Below are positions 1 to 4,938 of a DNA stretch of 5,016 nt, piece after piece (the stretch's first letter is position 1; the number at the start of each line of letters is the position of its first letter). The stretch covers positions 1 through 5,016 of the forward strand of contig JAGVHJ010000549.1 in the NCBI GenBank assembly GCA_020056645.1, read 5' to 3'. The DNA comes from Desulfobacterales bacterium (GTDB lineage: Bacteria > Desulfobacterota > Desulfobacteria > Desulfobacterales > JAHIVH01). A model generated the notes under the pieces. It ran no database searches. It saw nothing but the letters and a program-made list of their open reading frames with translations, and was not told the DNA's origin. The position numbers were made by a program, and so were the translations under genes.

Positions 1-213
1 ATTTTTCCCCGGTATGAGGAGCGTGTCGATCATCACATGGTCACCGCCGATCTGTTCGACAAAAAAAGCTTGGGGCGGAATGCTCACAAAGGCCTTGACA
101 GGTGTGGAACGGCCCTCTGCGGAAACCAGGAGAGTTAAAAAAGATCCAAGCACCGCCACTGATAAAAAGAGAGGCCATTTCAGGCGCAATCCCGTAAGCG
201 GGTTATGTGGCAT
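1..213 (-). CDS. ZnuA-like metal ABC transporter substrate-binding protein, N-terminal part (runs off window)
   Basis: Seen: an open minus-strand frame of 71 codons from ATG at 213 to the window edge, where it is still open. Residues 11-33 form a signal peptide, with basic residues (R10, K12), a hydrophobic core and a likely cleavage near SAEG. The mature start VKAFVSIPPQAFFVEQIGGD, followed by a segment ending IPGKN, is typical of cluster A-1 zinc/manganese/iron binding proteins (ZnuA/TroA family). Known of the family: these periplasmic or lipid-anchored proteins capture a divalent metal and deliver it to an ABC permease/ATPase. The metal-binding histidines lie further on and are outside the window, so zinc specificity is inferred. 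No lipobox cysteine is visible, which suggests a soluble periplasmic protein. A near-perfect Shine-Dalgarno GGAGGTG (221-227) sits 7 nt upstream. The gene follows a 99-residue protein by 22 bp, probably in one operon; the permease and ATPase genes would be expected to the left. Confidence 0.85.
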   Translation of the reverse strand, partial: MPHNPLTGLRLKWPLFLSVAVLGSFLTLLVSAEGRSTPVKAFVSIPPQAFFVEQIGGDHVMIDTLLIPGKN

Positions 214-220
214 GATAGAT

Positions 221-227
221 CACCTCC
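221..227 (-). promoter_or_regulatory. Strong ribosome binding site of the ZnuA-like gene
   Basis: The minus strand reads GGAGGTGATC just before the ATG at 213. This is almost fully complementary to the 16S rRNA 3' end, with 7 nt between GGAGGTG and the start codon. It fixes the start of the substrate-binding protein and lies after the stop codon of the preceding gene, so the second cistron has its own strong translation signal. Confidence 0.8.
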
Positions 228-235
228 ATGATTCT

Positions 236-535
236 TCAATATGAAAGTTTTTGAGCGCCCTTCTGATAGAGGTGCTCGTTAAAGGCCCTGTCTTCGGAAA
301 TGGGCTCCACCCAGGCGATAAAGTCCATATTGAGAATGAGAATCTCCTTGGCTTGTTCATTATCAATGGTCGCTTTCAAAATGATGACAAATCGCTCCTC
401 GGACTGGATGAACATATCCGAGAGCCTATCCTTGGTTCCCAGATTGACCTGACCTGTAATGGCATGACCATCCTTGGTCTGGATCATCACCTTTACCGGT
501 CTGAGCCGCATGGATCTTCCGATGGTCATTGTCAT
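236..535 (-). CDS. Small conserved hypothetical protein, DUF6812-like
   Basis: This is a 99-residue protein without signal peptide, membrane segment, cysteine or metal-binding cluster, so probably cytoplasmic. Features seen: a beta-rich opening (VKVMIQTKDGHAITGQVNL, residues 14-32), the motif KDRLSDMF (36-42), ERFVIILKATID (47-58), and a final strand ILNMDFIAWVEP (67-78). The order of a V-x-I-x-T strand, an ITG turn, an R-L-S-D motif and an ILN...W-V-E-P strand resembles short DUF6812-type proteins, whose function is unknown; the assignment is from memory and moderate. ATG 535 has AAGGGG (545-550) 9 nt upstream. M3 and M9 are alternative starts, M9 having GGAAG close by. It ends 22 bp before the ZnuA-like gene, so co-transcription is likely and a link to metal uptake is possible but unproven. 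Confidence 0.75.
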   Translation of the reverse strand: MTMTIGRSMRLRPVKVMIQTKDGHAITGQVNLGTKDRLSDMFIQSEERFVIILKATIDNEQAKEILILNMDFIAWVEPISEDRAFNEHLYQKGAQKLSY

Positions 536-578
536 GAGTGATTTCCCCTTGTCAACCGGCCCCGGATGGGGGGGTAGT

Positions 579-591
579 GACTTTTTTTATT
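579..591. repeat. Direct repeat copy 1 (13 bp)
   Basis: GACTTTTTTTATT at 579-591 recurs identically at 607-619, a period of 28 bp. Both copies lie between the candidate promoter and start codon of the minus-strand 99-residue gene; on that strand they read AATAAAAAAAGTC. The long A/T run makes some of the identity cheap, but the shared GAC edge and equal run length are notable. Confidence 0.6.
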
Positions 592-606
592 ATTCTAAAC
601 GATAAC

Positions 607-619
607 GACTTTTTTTATT
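607..619. repeat. Direct repeat copy 2 (13 bp)
   Basis: This is the second copy of GACTTTTTTTATT, 28 bp to the right of the first. It partly overlaps the candidate minus-strand -10 element TACAAT (617-622), so it could lie in the initially transcribed region or act as an upstream A-tract. Confidence 0.6.
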
Positions 620-632
620 GTACTCACCATTC

Positions 633-646
633 AATAATGATAATCA
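633..646. promoter_or_regulatory. Putative Fur-family operator upstream of the metal-uptake unit
   Basis: Seen: AATAATGATAATCA, matching 13 of the first 14 positions of the classical Fur box consensus GATAATGATAATCATTATC; the last five positions do not match. On the minus strand it would overlap the -35 region of a promoter whose -10 is TACAAT (617-622), about 100 bp before the start at 535. The position suits a repressor acting on the 99-residue gene and the ZnuA-like gene. Whether Fur, Zur or neither binds is inference; AT-richness raises the chance of a coincidental match. Confidence 0.4.
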
Positions 647-863
647 GACGGATCAATAACACAATGATGGTCACCCATACCTAAAATGGTGAATAGTGTA
701 TAAACAATGAGAGCAACCGTGTCAAGACACACGGGTATGAAACACAAGACCTGAAAAAAAATCGCTTGCGCGAAAACACAAACACCTCTATTAACAGCGG
801 GCTGGCGCATATGCGTCGGGATCTTGTGAAAAAAAGATATATTATTCATAAAAAACGTTGTTT

Positions 864-891
864 TTGATGGTTACCTATGGTAACTTATTAA
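864..891 (+). promoter_or_regulatory. Candidate promoter with embedded palindromic operator for the acyltransferase-like gene
   Basis: A -35-like TTGATG (864-869) and a -10-like TATTAA (886-891), each matching four of six consensus positions, are separated by 16 bp. The spacer is almost exactly filled by the perfect palindrome GTTACC-TAT-GGTAAC (870-884). An inverted repeat inside a promoter spacer is a classical operator location. The predicted transcript would start near 898, about 140 nt before ATG 1040. The promoter assignment is inference; the palindrome is directly visible. Confidence 0.45.
870..884. repeat. Perfect 15-bp inverted repeat (operator candidate)
   Basis: GTTACC and GGTAAC flank a 3-bp TAT centre. 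The arms are perfect over 6 bp each and the symmetry stops at the next base. The short arms and tiny loop make it a protein-binding site candidate rather than an RNA hairpin. No regulator gene is present in the window. Confidence 0.6.
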
Positions 892-1026
892 AAATGAAAA
901 ATACCATGGAAATTAAAAAAAGGAAGAGCGCTCCGTTTTTATTGATTTTTAAAGGGGAAGCGTTGTTTTTATTAACTTGGACAAGAAACGGAAGATACGA
1001 GGAGATCTTTTCGCCATGTCCAAAGT

Positions 1027-1032
1027 AAGGAG
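1027..1032 (+). promoter_or_regulatory. Ribosome binding site deciding the acyltransferase-like start
   Basis: AAGGAG lies 7 nt before ATG 1040, ideal spacing. It favours this start over an in-frame ATG at 1016 (nearest AGGAG 11 nt away) and a TTG at 977. The in-frame codons of the extended reading pass through this site, as expected if they are untranslated leader. Confidence 0.7.
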
Positions 1033-1039
1033 AGGATAT

Positions 1040-1927
1040 ATGGATATTTCTTCGGCAGCCCCACGGCAAGATGCGGGCTTTTCAACGCCTGAGGGGGAAA
1101 ATGCGCAATACAACATTGAGCATGAGGATTTCTTTACGATTCAAAACAAAGATGGATTTCGATTTTACACCATTGATATCAAGCATGTGGATATATCAAG
1201 GATCAAAACCATCATCGACGATTGCGAAAAGGTCGAAAGCGAATGCTGGAAGGCCCAGGAAGATTTTTACTCCTATTTTATCGAACGGGACCTGGTCACC
1301 TACATCGTCAAAGATCACAAACTCGTTGGATTTCAGCTGGTCGCTTACTGGGAATTTGAACGGTATGTGGTCTTCAGCCTGGACGAGACCATGGTATTGA
1401 GCGAGTTTAGGGGAAACCGTTTGGGGCTCACTCTTTGCACGCTCTCCGCCCGTTCCATCTTCACGATCTTCAGCAAAAAAGAAAAAGTCCGGTTCGTCGG
1501 ACTGAGCATCACGCCCAATCCCCACGTCATCATGGGATTCTATAAATACAGGGCGCTCTTCAGGATCATGCAGAACACCTTCAATCCCTCGAAGGATCTC
1601 ATGATGATATACAACAAACTCCTCTTCCGGAAAAAAGCATCCCTGGTAAACAAGGATTATCCCTTCTTTTTCAAAAACATGTTTCCCGGCTCCCTTGGCG
1701 CCTTTGAGGTCGACATGTTTCCCGAACCCGTCCGGAAAATGGTTCCGCCGGAAATCGACTTTTTTGAACGGGGCGACGCCTTTGTCTTCATGATAATTTT
1801 TTCCAAGCTGACCGTCTGGCTTCCTTTGACCGCGATGCTTTTAAGCCGGTTTGGTTGGAAATACGTCTTTAACGATAACCTGGGGTTTTTCAGGAAAAAC
1901 AAAAGAATCAACCACTCCGAATCGTGA
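1040..1927 (+). CDS. GNAT-like acyltransferase of unknown substrate
   Basis: This is a 295-residue protein. Seen: a polar N-terminus (1-40), then an alpha/beta domain. VGFQLVAYWEFERYVVFSLD (96-115) gives consecutive strands. MVLSEFRGNRLGLTLCTLSA (118-137) resembles GNAT motif A, the acetyl-CoA pyrophosphate loop followed by a helix, but the core is R-G-N-R-L-G with arginine where a glycine is usual. ITPNPHVIMGFYKY (157-170) resembles motif B. A C-terminal extension of over 100 residues includes YPFFFKNMFPGS (207-218) and a hydrophobic stretch at about 248-268 that could be one membrane-associated helix. Known: GNAT enzymes transfer acyl groups from acyl-CoA to amines. The substrate here is unknown. 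It stands alone on its strand, has a promoter palindrome upstream, and converges on the oxidoreductase operon, with 131 bp between the two stop codons. It could also be a non-catalytic GNAT-fold protein. I do not recognise a named gene. Confidence 0.75.
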   Translation: MDISSAAPRQDAGFSTPEGENAQYNIEHEDFFTIQNKDGFRFYTIDIKHVDISRIKTIIDDCEKVESECWKAQEDFYSYFIERDLVTYIVKDHKLVGFQLVAYWEFERYVVFSLDETMVLSEFRGNRLGLTLCTLSARSIFTIFSKKEKVRFVGLSITPNPHVIMGFYKYRALFRIMQNTFNPSKDLMMIYNKLLFRKKASLVNKDYPFFFKNMFPGSLGAFEVDMFPEPVRKMVPPEIDFFERGDAFVFMIIFSKLTVWLPLTAMLLSRFGWKYVFNDNLGFFRKNKRINHSES

Positions 1928-1966
1928 TGGCCGGACACAATTCTATGTCTCTGTAAGCGTGTTTTT

Positions 1967-2059
1967 ATTCCATTTTGCATTCAAGATGACGCCAAGGCGG
2001 CAAGGAGGAGAAGCCGACGACGCGGCCAACAAAGGTAGCGCTTTGAATGCGAATGGAAT
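1967..2059. repeat. Interrupted inverted repeat in the convergent gap
   Basis: Arms 1967-1984 and 2043-2059 share ATTCCATT and GCATTCAA (8 + 8 bp), separated by TT in one arm and a single C (read on the opposite strand) in the other; 58 bp lie between them. The interior is GC-rich with small hairpins, for example GCC-AA-GGC and GCCG-ACGACG-CGGC. The right arm ends on the first base of the oxidoreductase TAA stop (2059-2061). No T-run follows the structure on either strand, so it is not a normal intrinsic terminator. It could be a MITE or BIME-like dispersed repeat, or an mRNA 3' end structure. Confidence 0.55.
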
Positions 2060-3864
2060 TACAAGGTAAAAGAGAGTCCCAACCTCTCAAGCGTTTCGTC
2101 GGAGGGGCGGCTGGTATCTGGGTGCCAGCCCCTCTCCTTATAATAATTATCAAGGCGTTCATAAAAGGAGTCCTTGTCGAGACGCACGCCCGCCATGATT
2201 CCAACGGTCAAGGGCTCATCGAAAAACCGGTTGGGCAGATGATCGTCAATCCGCCTGAACCCCTCCCGGTAATTGAACATCTTTTCAAGGTTGTAAATCC
2301 GTTCCCCCATGATCGCCATCGCATCTTCGCTCCGGCTAACACCTGTAACGGCTTCCAAAAAATCGCATAGGAGATTCCGATTGATGCCGGTATCCGCCCG
2401 TGAGCAGAAACAGCATGCATCGAATCCCACCTTGTGGTTCTGTCTCTGAACACCGCCGCCGTTCAGATGGCACGCCCCACGGTTACAGGTGGCGTAGCTG
2501 ATGCCCATGGCCGGGTCAAGATGGAGATTCCAGCCGGCCATTTCAAGACCCTTGACATGAAAGGCGAATGTTTCTGAGCCCTGGCCAATCATGGCGGCAA
2601 GTTTCTTTACCCCGCCCGCGCAAAGATCCCCCACTCCTTCCCTCATGGCGATCTTCCGGATCATCTGAAGCGCCCCATCCACATTTCCCCAGGTCAGATC
2701 AATCCCATCCAGAAAATTCCGGTCAATACACTTTTTTTCATAGGCTTCCATGAGAAATCCGAGCACATTTCCCGTTGAAATCAGGTCCAGGCCATAATCA
2801 TCGCCGGTGAAAATCTCCTTGAGCAATCCCTTCAGATCGGAAATCATGAGGTTCGATCCAAGCATCACGCCGGTCTCGTATTCCGGCCCATCATGGGACC
2901 AGCCGGCAAAGGCCCCTTTTTCCACAACCCCGCTTTTTTTACAGGCCAAGGGGCAGCAGTAGCAGCTAAAATCCCTGACCCATACCTGGCTTTTTGAGGC
3001 GATGGGGCCGATTTTCCATACATCGGGAAAGGTTCCCTCGCGGTAGTTCCGCACGGTCTGCTGGCCTATCAGCGATCCTGTGCCAATGGAGCGGGCCGAC
3101 CCATAGGGCTTATCGATATTGACCACAAAATCGGTATAGGATTTCCGTCCTTTTTCCAAAAGTTCAAGGAATCGCTTATGATCTTGAACGGCAGGTATTC
3201 TGGATCCTCTCACGGCGATGGCCTTCAAGTTTTTCGACCCCATGACGCATCCCACGCCTCCCCGGCCAAAGGCTCTGCCAGCGGTATTCATCACGCAGGC
3301 ATACTCCACCCGGTTTTCCCCGGCCTGGCCGATATAGCATGTGCTGAACCGGGGATCGCCCAGCTCCTTGAAAAAACGCCTCTCAAACGCGTCGGTCCCC
3401 ATTCCCCAAAAGGGGGCGGCATCCCGGAACTCGATCCTGTCGTCATCGATAACCACATAGAGAGGAGTGGAGGCCTTGCCGGTGATGACAATGCCGTCAT
3501 ATCCGGCGAACCGGATCTCCGGACCGAAAAACCCGCCCAGGTTGGAATAGGTCATGGTGGATGCGTTCGGGTGTTCCGACGCATGGGGCGAGGTGTGGGG
3601 AGACTTGGTGACACAACAGACAAGGCTTGCCGCTGGAACCGGAAGACCTGAAAGGGGGGAGGTCATTATCACCAGGGGGTTCTCGGGAGAAAGGGGATCC
3701 ACGCCGGGAGCGCTCAACCGGTCCCACAACAGTTTAATACCAAGCCCTCTTCCCCCCAGGAATCGCTCAAGATCCTCCGCAGGAACCGGATTGACGGAAG
3801 AGGTTCCGTTGGTCAAATCGAGTTCCAGGACTCTTCCGTAATACCCGTAATTGGTTTCCGCCAT
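2059..3864 (-). CDS. Aldehyde:ferredoxin oxidoreductase family protein (tungsten/molybdenum pterin enzyme)
   Basis: At 601 residues this is full length for the family (Pyrococcus AOR is about 605). Known: the family oxidises aldehydes to carboxylates, or does related low-potential chemistry, with a bis-pterin W or Mo cofactor and one [4Fe-4S] cluster. Seen: N-terminal GGRGLG (37-42); YSNLGGFFGPEIRFAGYDG (106-124); GRGGVGCVMGSKNLKA (200-215); the cluster motif CYCCPLAC (301-308), giving CxxCxxxC with an extra cysteine at 303; GPEYET (326-331); the pterin motif DDYGLD (355-360); RGACHLNGG (462-470), matching the active-site histidine region; and FNYREGF (530-536). The usual second pterin/cluster motif DxxGLC is altered to GFDACCFC (480-487). 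No signal peptide, so cytoplasmic. ATG 3864 has AAGGAGG (3870-3876) 5 nt away. It follows the ferredoxin gene by 44 bp, in which AAACC-N6-GGTTT can form a small hairpin. Substrate unknown; not recognisably BamB of benzoyl-CoA reductase. Confidence 0.93.
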   Translation of the reverse strand: MAETNYGYYGRVLELDLTNGTSSVNPVPAEDLERFLGGRGLGIKLLWDRLSAPGVDPLSPENPLVIMTSPLSGLPVPAASLVCCVTKSPHTSPHASEHPNASTMTYSNLGGFFGPEIRFAGYDGIVITGKASTPLYVVIDDDRIEFRDAAPFWGMGTDAFERRFFKELGDPRFSTCYIGQAGENRVEYACVMNTAGRAFGRGGVGCVMGSKNLKAIAVRGSRIPAVQDHKRFLELLEKGRKSYTDFVVNIDKPYGSARSIGTGSLIGQQTVRNYREGTFPDVWKIGPIASKSQVWVRDFSCYCCPLACKKSGVVEKGAFAGWSHDGPEYETGVMLGSNLMISDLKGLLKEIFTGDDYGLDLISTGNVLGFLMEAYEKKCIDRNFLDGIDLTWGNVDGALQMIRKIAMREGVGDLCAGGVKKLAAMIGQGSETFAFHVKGLEMAGWNLHLDPAMGISYATCNRGACHLNGGGVQRQNHKVGFDACCFCSRADTGINRNLLCDFLEAVTGVSRSEDAMAIMGERIYNLEKMFNYREGFRRIDDHLPNRFFDEPLTVGIMAGVRLDKDSFYERLDNYYKERGWHPDTSRPSDETLERLGLSFTL

Positions 3865-3908
3865 CCCACCCTCCTTGAAAACCGGAACTGGTTTCGTTTA
3901 CTCTTTTT

Positions 3909-4637
3909 TTATTCGCCTTCGAAATAGTACCACTCTTTGGCCAGCTGGGCTGCGATGGCCTCCGGCGGCATGTTGAAAAACCGGCTCCCCTCATGGGCGT
4001 TTATTGTGGTCACGGTCAATGTGCCTGCCGGACAATATTTGACACACTGGGGATCGCCATCGCAGAGGTTGCATATGCGCATGGGCTGGCGGGTCTCCGG
4101 ATTTGGGAGAATAACGCCCACGCTATGGGTTTTACAGGCCTCATAGCAGCTTTCACTCTCACAATCCCCGCACTGCAAGGGATTGTGTTTAATCACAAGG
4201 AGATCTGGATCACGGTAGAGGGCTTTCCCACCGGTTACGGGATCGGTAAGCGATGTGCAGGCGGCGATACACGGCGGATCATAGCAATTCACACAGACCA
4301 TGGGAATATCCACATCCGGACTGAACCGGGTGACGCGGATTCTCGAAAAATAAGGATTTCCCAGGCCGTTTAACCGTTCACCACCTACCATGACGGATTC
4401 GTTATGGGCGGAGCAAACTGTCTCGCAGGTCCGGCATCCGATACATTTTTCGTAATCGGCAATGATGAGCTGAAGCGCCTTCTCCTCTTCAGGAGCCGTG
4501 CATCCCCCTTTTGCTCCAAAAAGCATGAAGGCGCTGCCCCCGATGGCGACCACCCGGATAAACTCTCTCCGGTCATAGAGAAGGGGCTCGGCGCTGGTAG
4601 GTGGTTTTGTGGGACTTTGGCCATTCTCTTCTGACAT
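3909..4637 (-). CDS. Four-[4Fe-4S] ferredoxin-type electron-transfer protein with Tat-like signal
   Basis: This is a 242-residue protein. Seen: a polar N-terminus, then DRREFIR (22-28), matching the twin-arginine RRxFI pattern, and a hydrophobic segment VVAIGGSAFMLFGA (29-42). Four cysteine sets follow: C65/68/71/75, C115/118/123/127, C156/159/164/168 and C189/192/198/202, the arrangement of HybA/PhsB/DmsB-type subunits carrying four [4Fe-4S] clusters. C46 follows the hydrophobic stretch, but K43 at the -3 position makes a lipobox unlikely. Known: such proteins relay electrons between a pterin enzyme and a membrane or soluble partner. It is the first gene of an operon with the downstream oxidoreductase, so it is probably its electron acceptor or donor. 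The start at 4637 is preferred over ATG 4658: GGGAGG lies 6 nt upstream, and the extra seven codons run through that site. The pairing recalls E. coli YdhX/YdhY with YdhV. Confidence 0.9.
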   Translation of the reverse strand: MSEENGQSPTKPPTSAEPLLYDRREFIRVVAIGGSAFMLFGAKGGCTAPEEEKALQLIIADYEKCIGCRTCETVCSAHNESVMVGGERLNGLGNPYFSRIRVTRFSPDVDIPMVCVNCYDPPCIAACTSLTDPVTGGKALYRDPDLLVIKHNPLQCGDCESESCYEACKTHSVGVILPNPETRQPMRICNLCDGDPQCVKYCPAGTLTVTTINAHEGSRFFNMPPEAIAAQLAKEWYYFEGE

Positions 4638-4643
4638 CCTTAT

Positions 4644-4649
4644 CCTCCC
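4644..4649 (-). promoter_or_regulatory. Ribosome binding site deciding the ferredoxin-gene start
   Basis: The minus strand reads AGGGAGGATAAGG directly before ATG 4637, with 6 nt between GGGAGG and the start codon. This makes the in-frame ATG at 4658 unlikely, since translation from there would encode this site as Gly-Lys-Gly-Arg-Ile-Arg. Confidence 0.7.
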
Positions 4650-4776
4650 TTTACCCATGGTATCGGCCCTTCGATCCTCTCTTTGCTCAAATGGCCCAGG
4701 CTTGAATGCGGATGATCTTCACCAGGAATATCTCAATTTTAACCTTACATCTTCATTAATCCAATTAGTGACATAT

Positions 4777-4790
4777 TTGACAGAAGTCAA
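4777..4790. promoter_or_regulatory. FNR/CRP-geometry inverted repeat upstream of the operon
   Basis: TTGAC-AGAA-GTCAA is a perfect 5-4-5 inverted repeat, the geometry of FNR-family sites (TTGAT-N4-ATCAA) with C/G at the inner position. A third half-site, GTGAC at 4768-4772, lies exactly 9 bp away. On the minus strand the repeat also supplies a TTGACT -35-like hexamer. It lies about 145 bp before the start at 4637. Regulation by an FNR/CRP-type redox sensor would suit an anaerobic oxidoreductase, but this is inference. Confidence 0.4.
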
Positions 4791-4848
4791 GAACAATCCT
4801 CCAGGGGAATCGCATTTGGGATGCGTCTCCTTCGGCCCTGCCGGGGGC

Positions 4849-4867
4849 CAACCTTTTGAAAAGGTTG
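4849..4867. repeat. Perfect 19-bp palindrome (9-1-9)
   Basis: CAACCTTTT-G-AAAAGGTTG is perfect over nine bases per arm. It directly follows a GGCCC-N6-GGGCC hairpin (4834-4849, sharing base 4849). There is no T-run after it on either strand, so it is not a standard terminator. Confidence 0.65.
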
Positions 4868-4919
4868 CCAAACATATCCAAATAAAGGTTCCATAAACAC
4901 CCTCTAAAAACCTCTTTGC

Positions 4920-4938
4920 CCCGCTTTTTAAAAGCGGG
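4920..4938. repeat. Perfect 19-bp palindrome (9-1-9), possible hairpin
   Basis: CCCGCTTTT-T-AAAAGCGGG has the same nine-one-nine layout as the palindrome 71 bp to its left, with A/T centres and G/C outer arms. As RNA it would form a stem of CCCGC with GCGGG. It resembles a terminator stem but lacks a following U-tract on either strand. Confidence 0.65.

Larger units (their letters stand above)
536..1039. other. AT-rich divergent intergenic region
   Basis: About 500 bp separate the minus-strand metal-uptake unit (start 535) from the plus-strand acyltransferase-like gene (start 1040). I see no convincing gene. A 72-codon minus frame at 631-849 lacks a ribosome binding site and does not look like a conserved protein. 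The region holds a direct repeat (579-591 and 607-619), a candidate -10 element for the minus unit (ATTGTA at 617-622, read TACAAT on the minus strand), a Fur-like site (633-646), a candidate plus-strand promoter with an embedded palindrome (864-891), and a 10-bp repeat CGTTGTTTTT at 855-864 and 961-970. A further hidden small RNA cannot be excluded. Confidence 0.6.

Noticed and set aside
631..849. 72-codon minus-strand frame in the intergenic region
   Set aside because: There is no Shine-Dalgarno sequence before its ATG, it overlaps the putative Fur-like site, and its protein looks like translated AT-rich noncoding DNA.
977..1039. Extended start of the acyltransferase-like gene at TTG 977 or ATG 1016
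   Set aside because: AAGGAG 7 nt before ATG 1040 is clearly the better translation signal, and the extra residues look like leader sequence.
3178..3651. 157-codon open frame on the plus strand
   Set aside because: It lies wholly antisense to the AOR-family gene, whose frame is fully conserved in motif content; the antisense frame is a by-product of codon bias and has no ribosome binding site or family pattern.
3879..3894. AAACC-N6-GGTTT hairpin between the two redox genes
   Set aside because: The stem is only five pairs and lies within a short intercistronic gap; it may tune translation but is too weak to call a terminator or attenuator.
3993..4373. 126-codon plus-strand open frame
   Set aside because: It is antisense to the cysteine-rich ferredoxin gene, whose four cluster motifs are unmistakable.
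4702..4715. TTGAATGCG-GATG, similar to the right arm of the 1967-2059 inverted repeat
   Set aside because: It shares only about a dozen bases with no partner arm nearby, so it is probably coincidence.
4609..4896. 95-codon plus-strand frame across the operon start
   Set aside because: It overlaps the ferredoxin gene start and its control region in antisense and has no supporting ribosome site or homology pattern.
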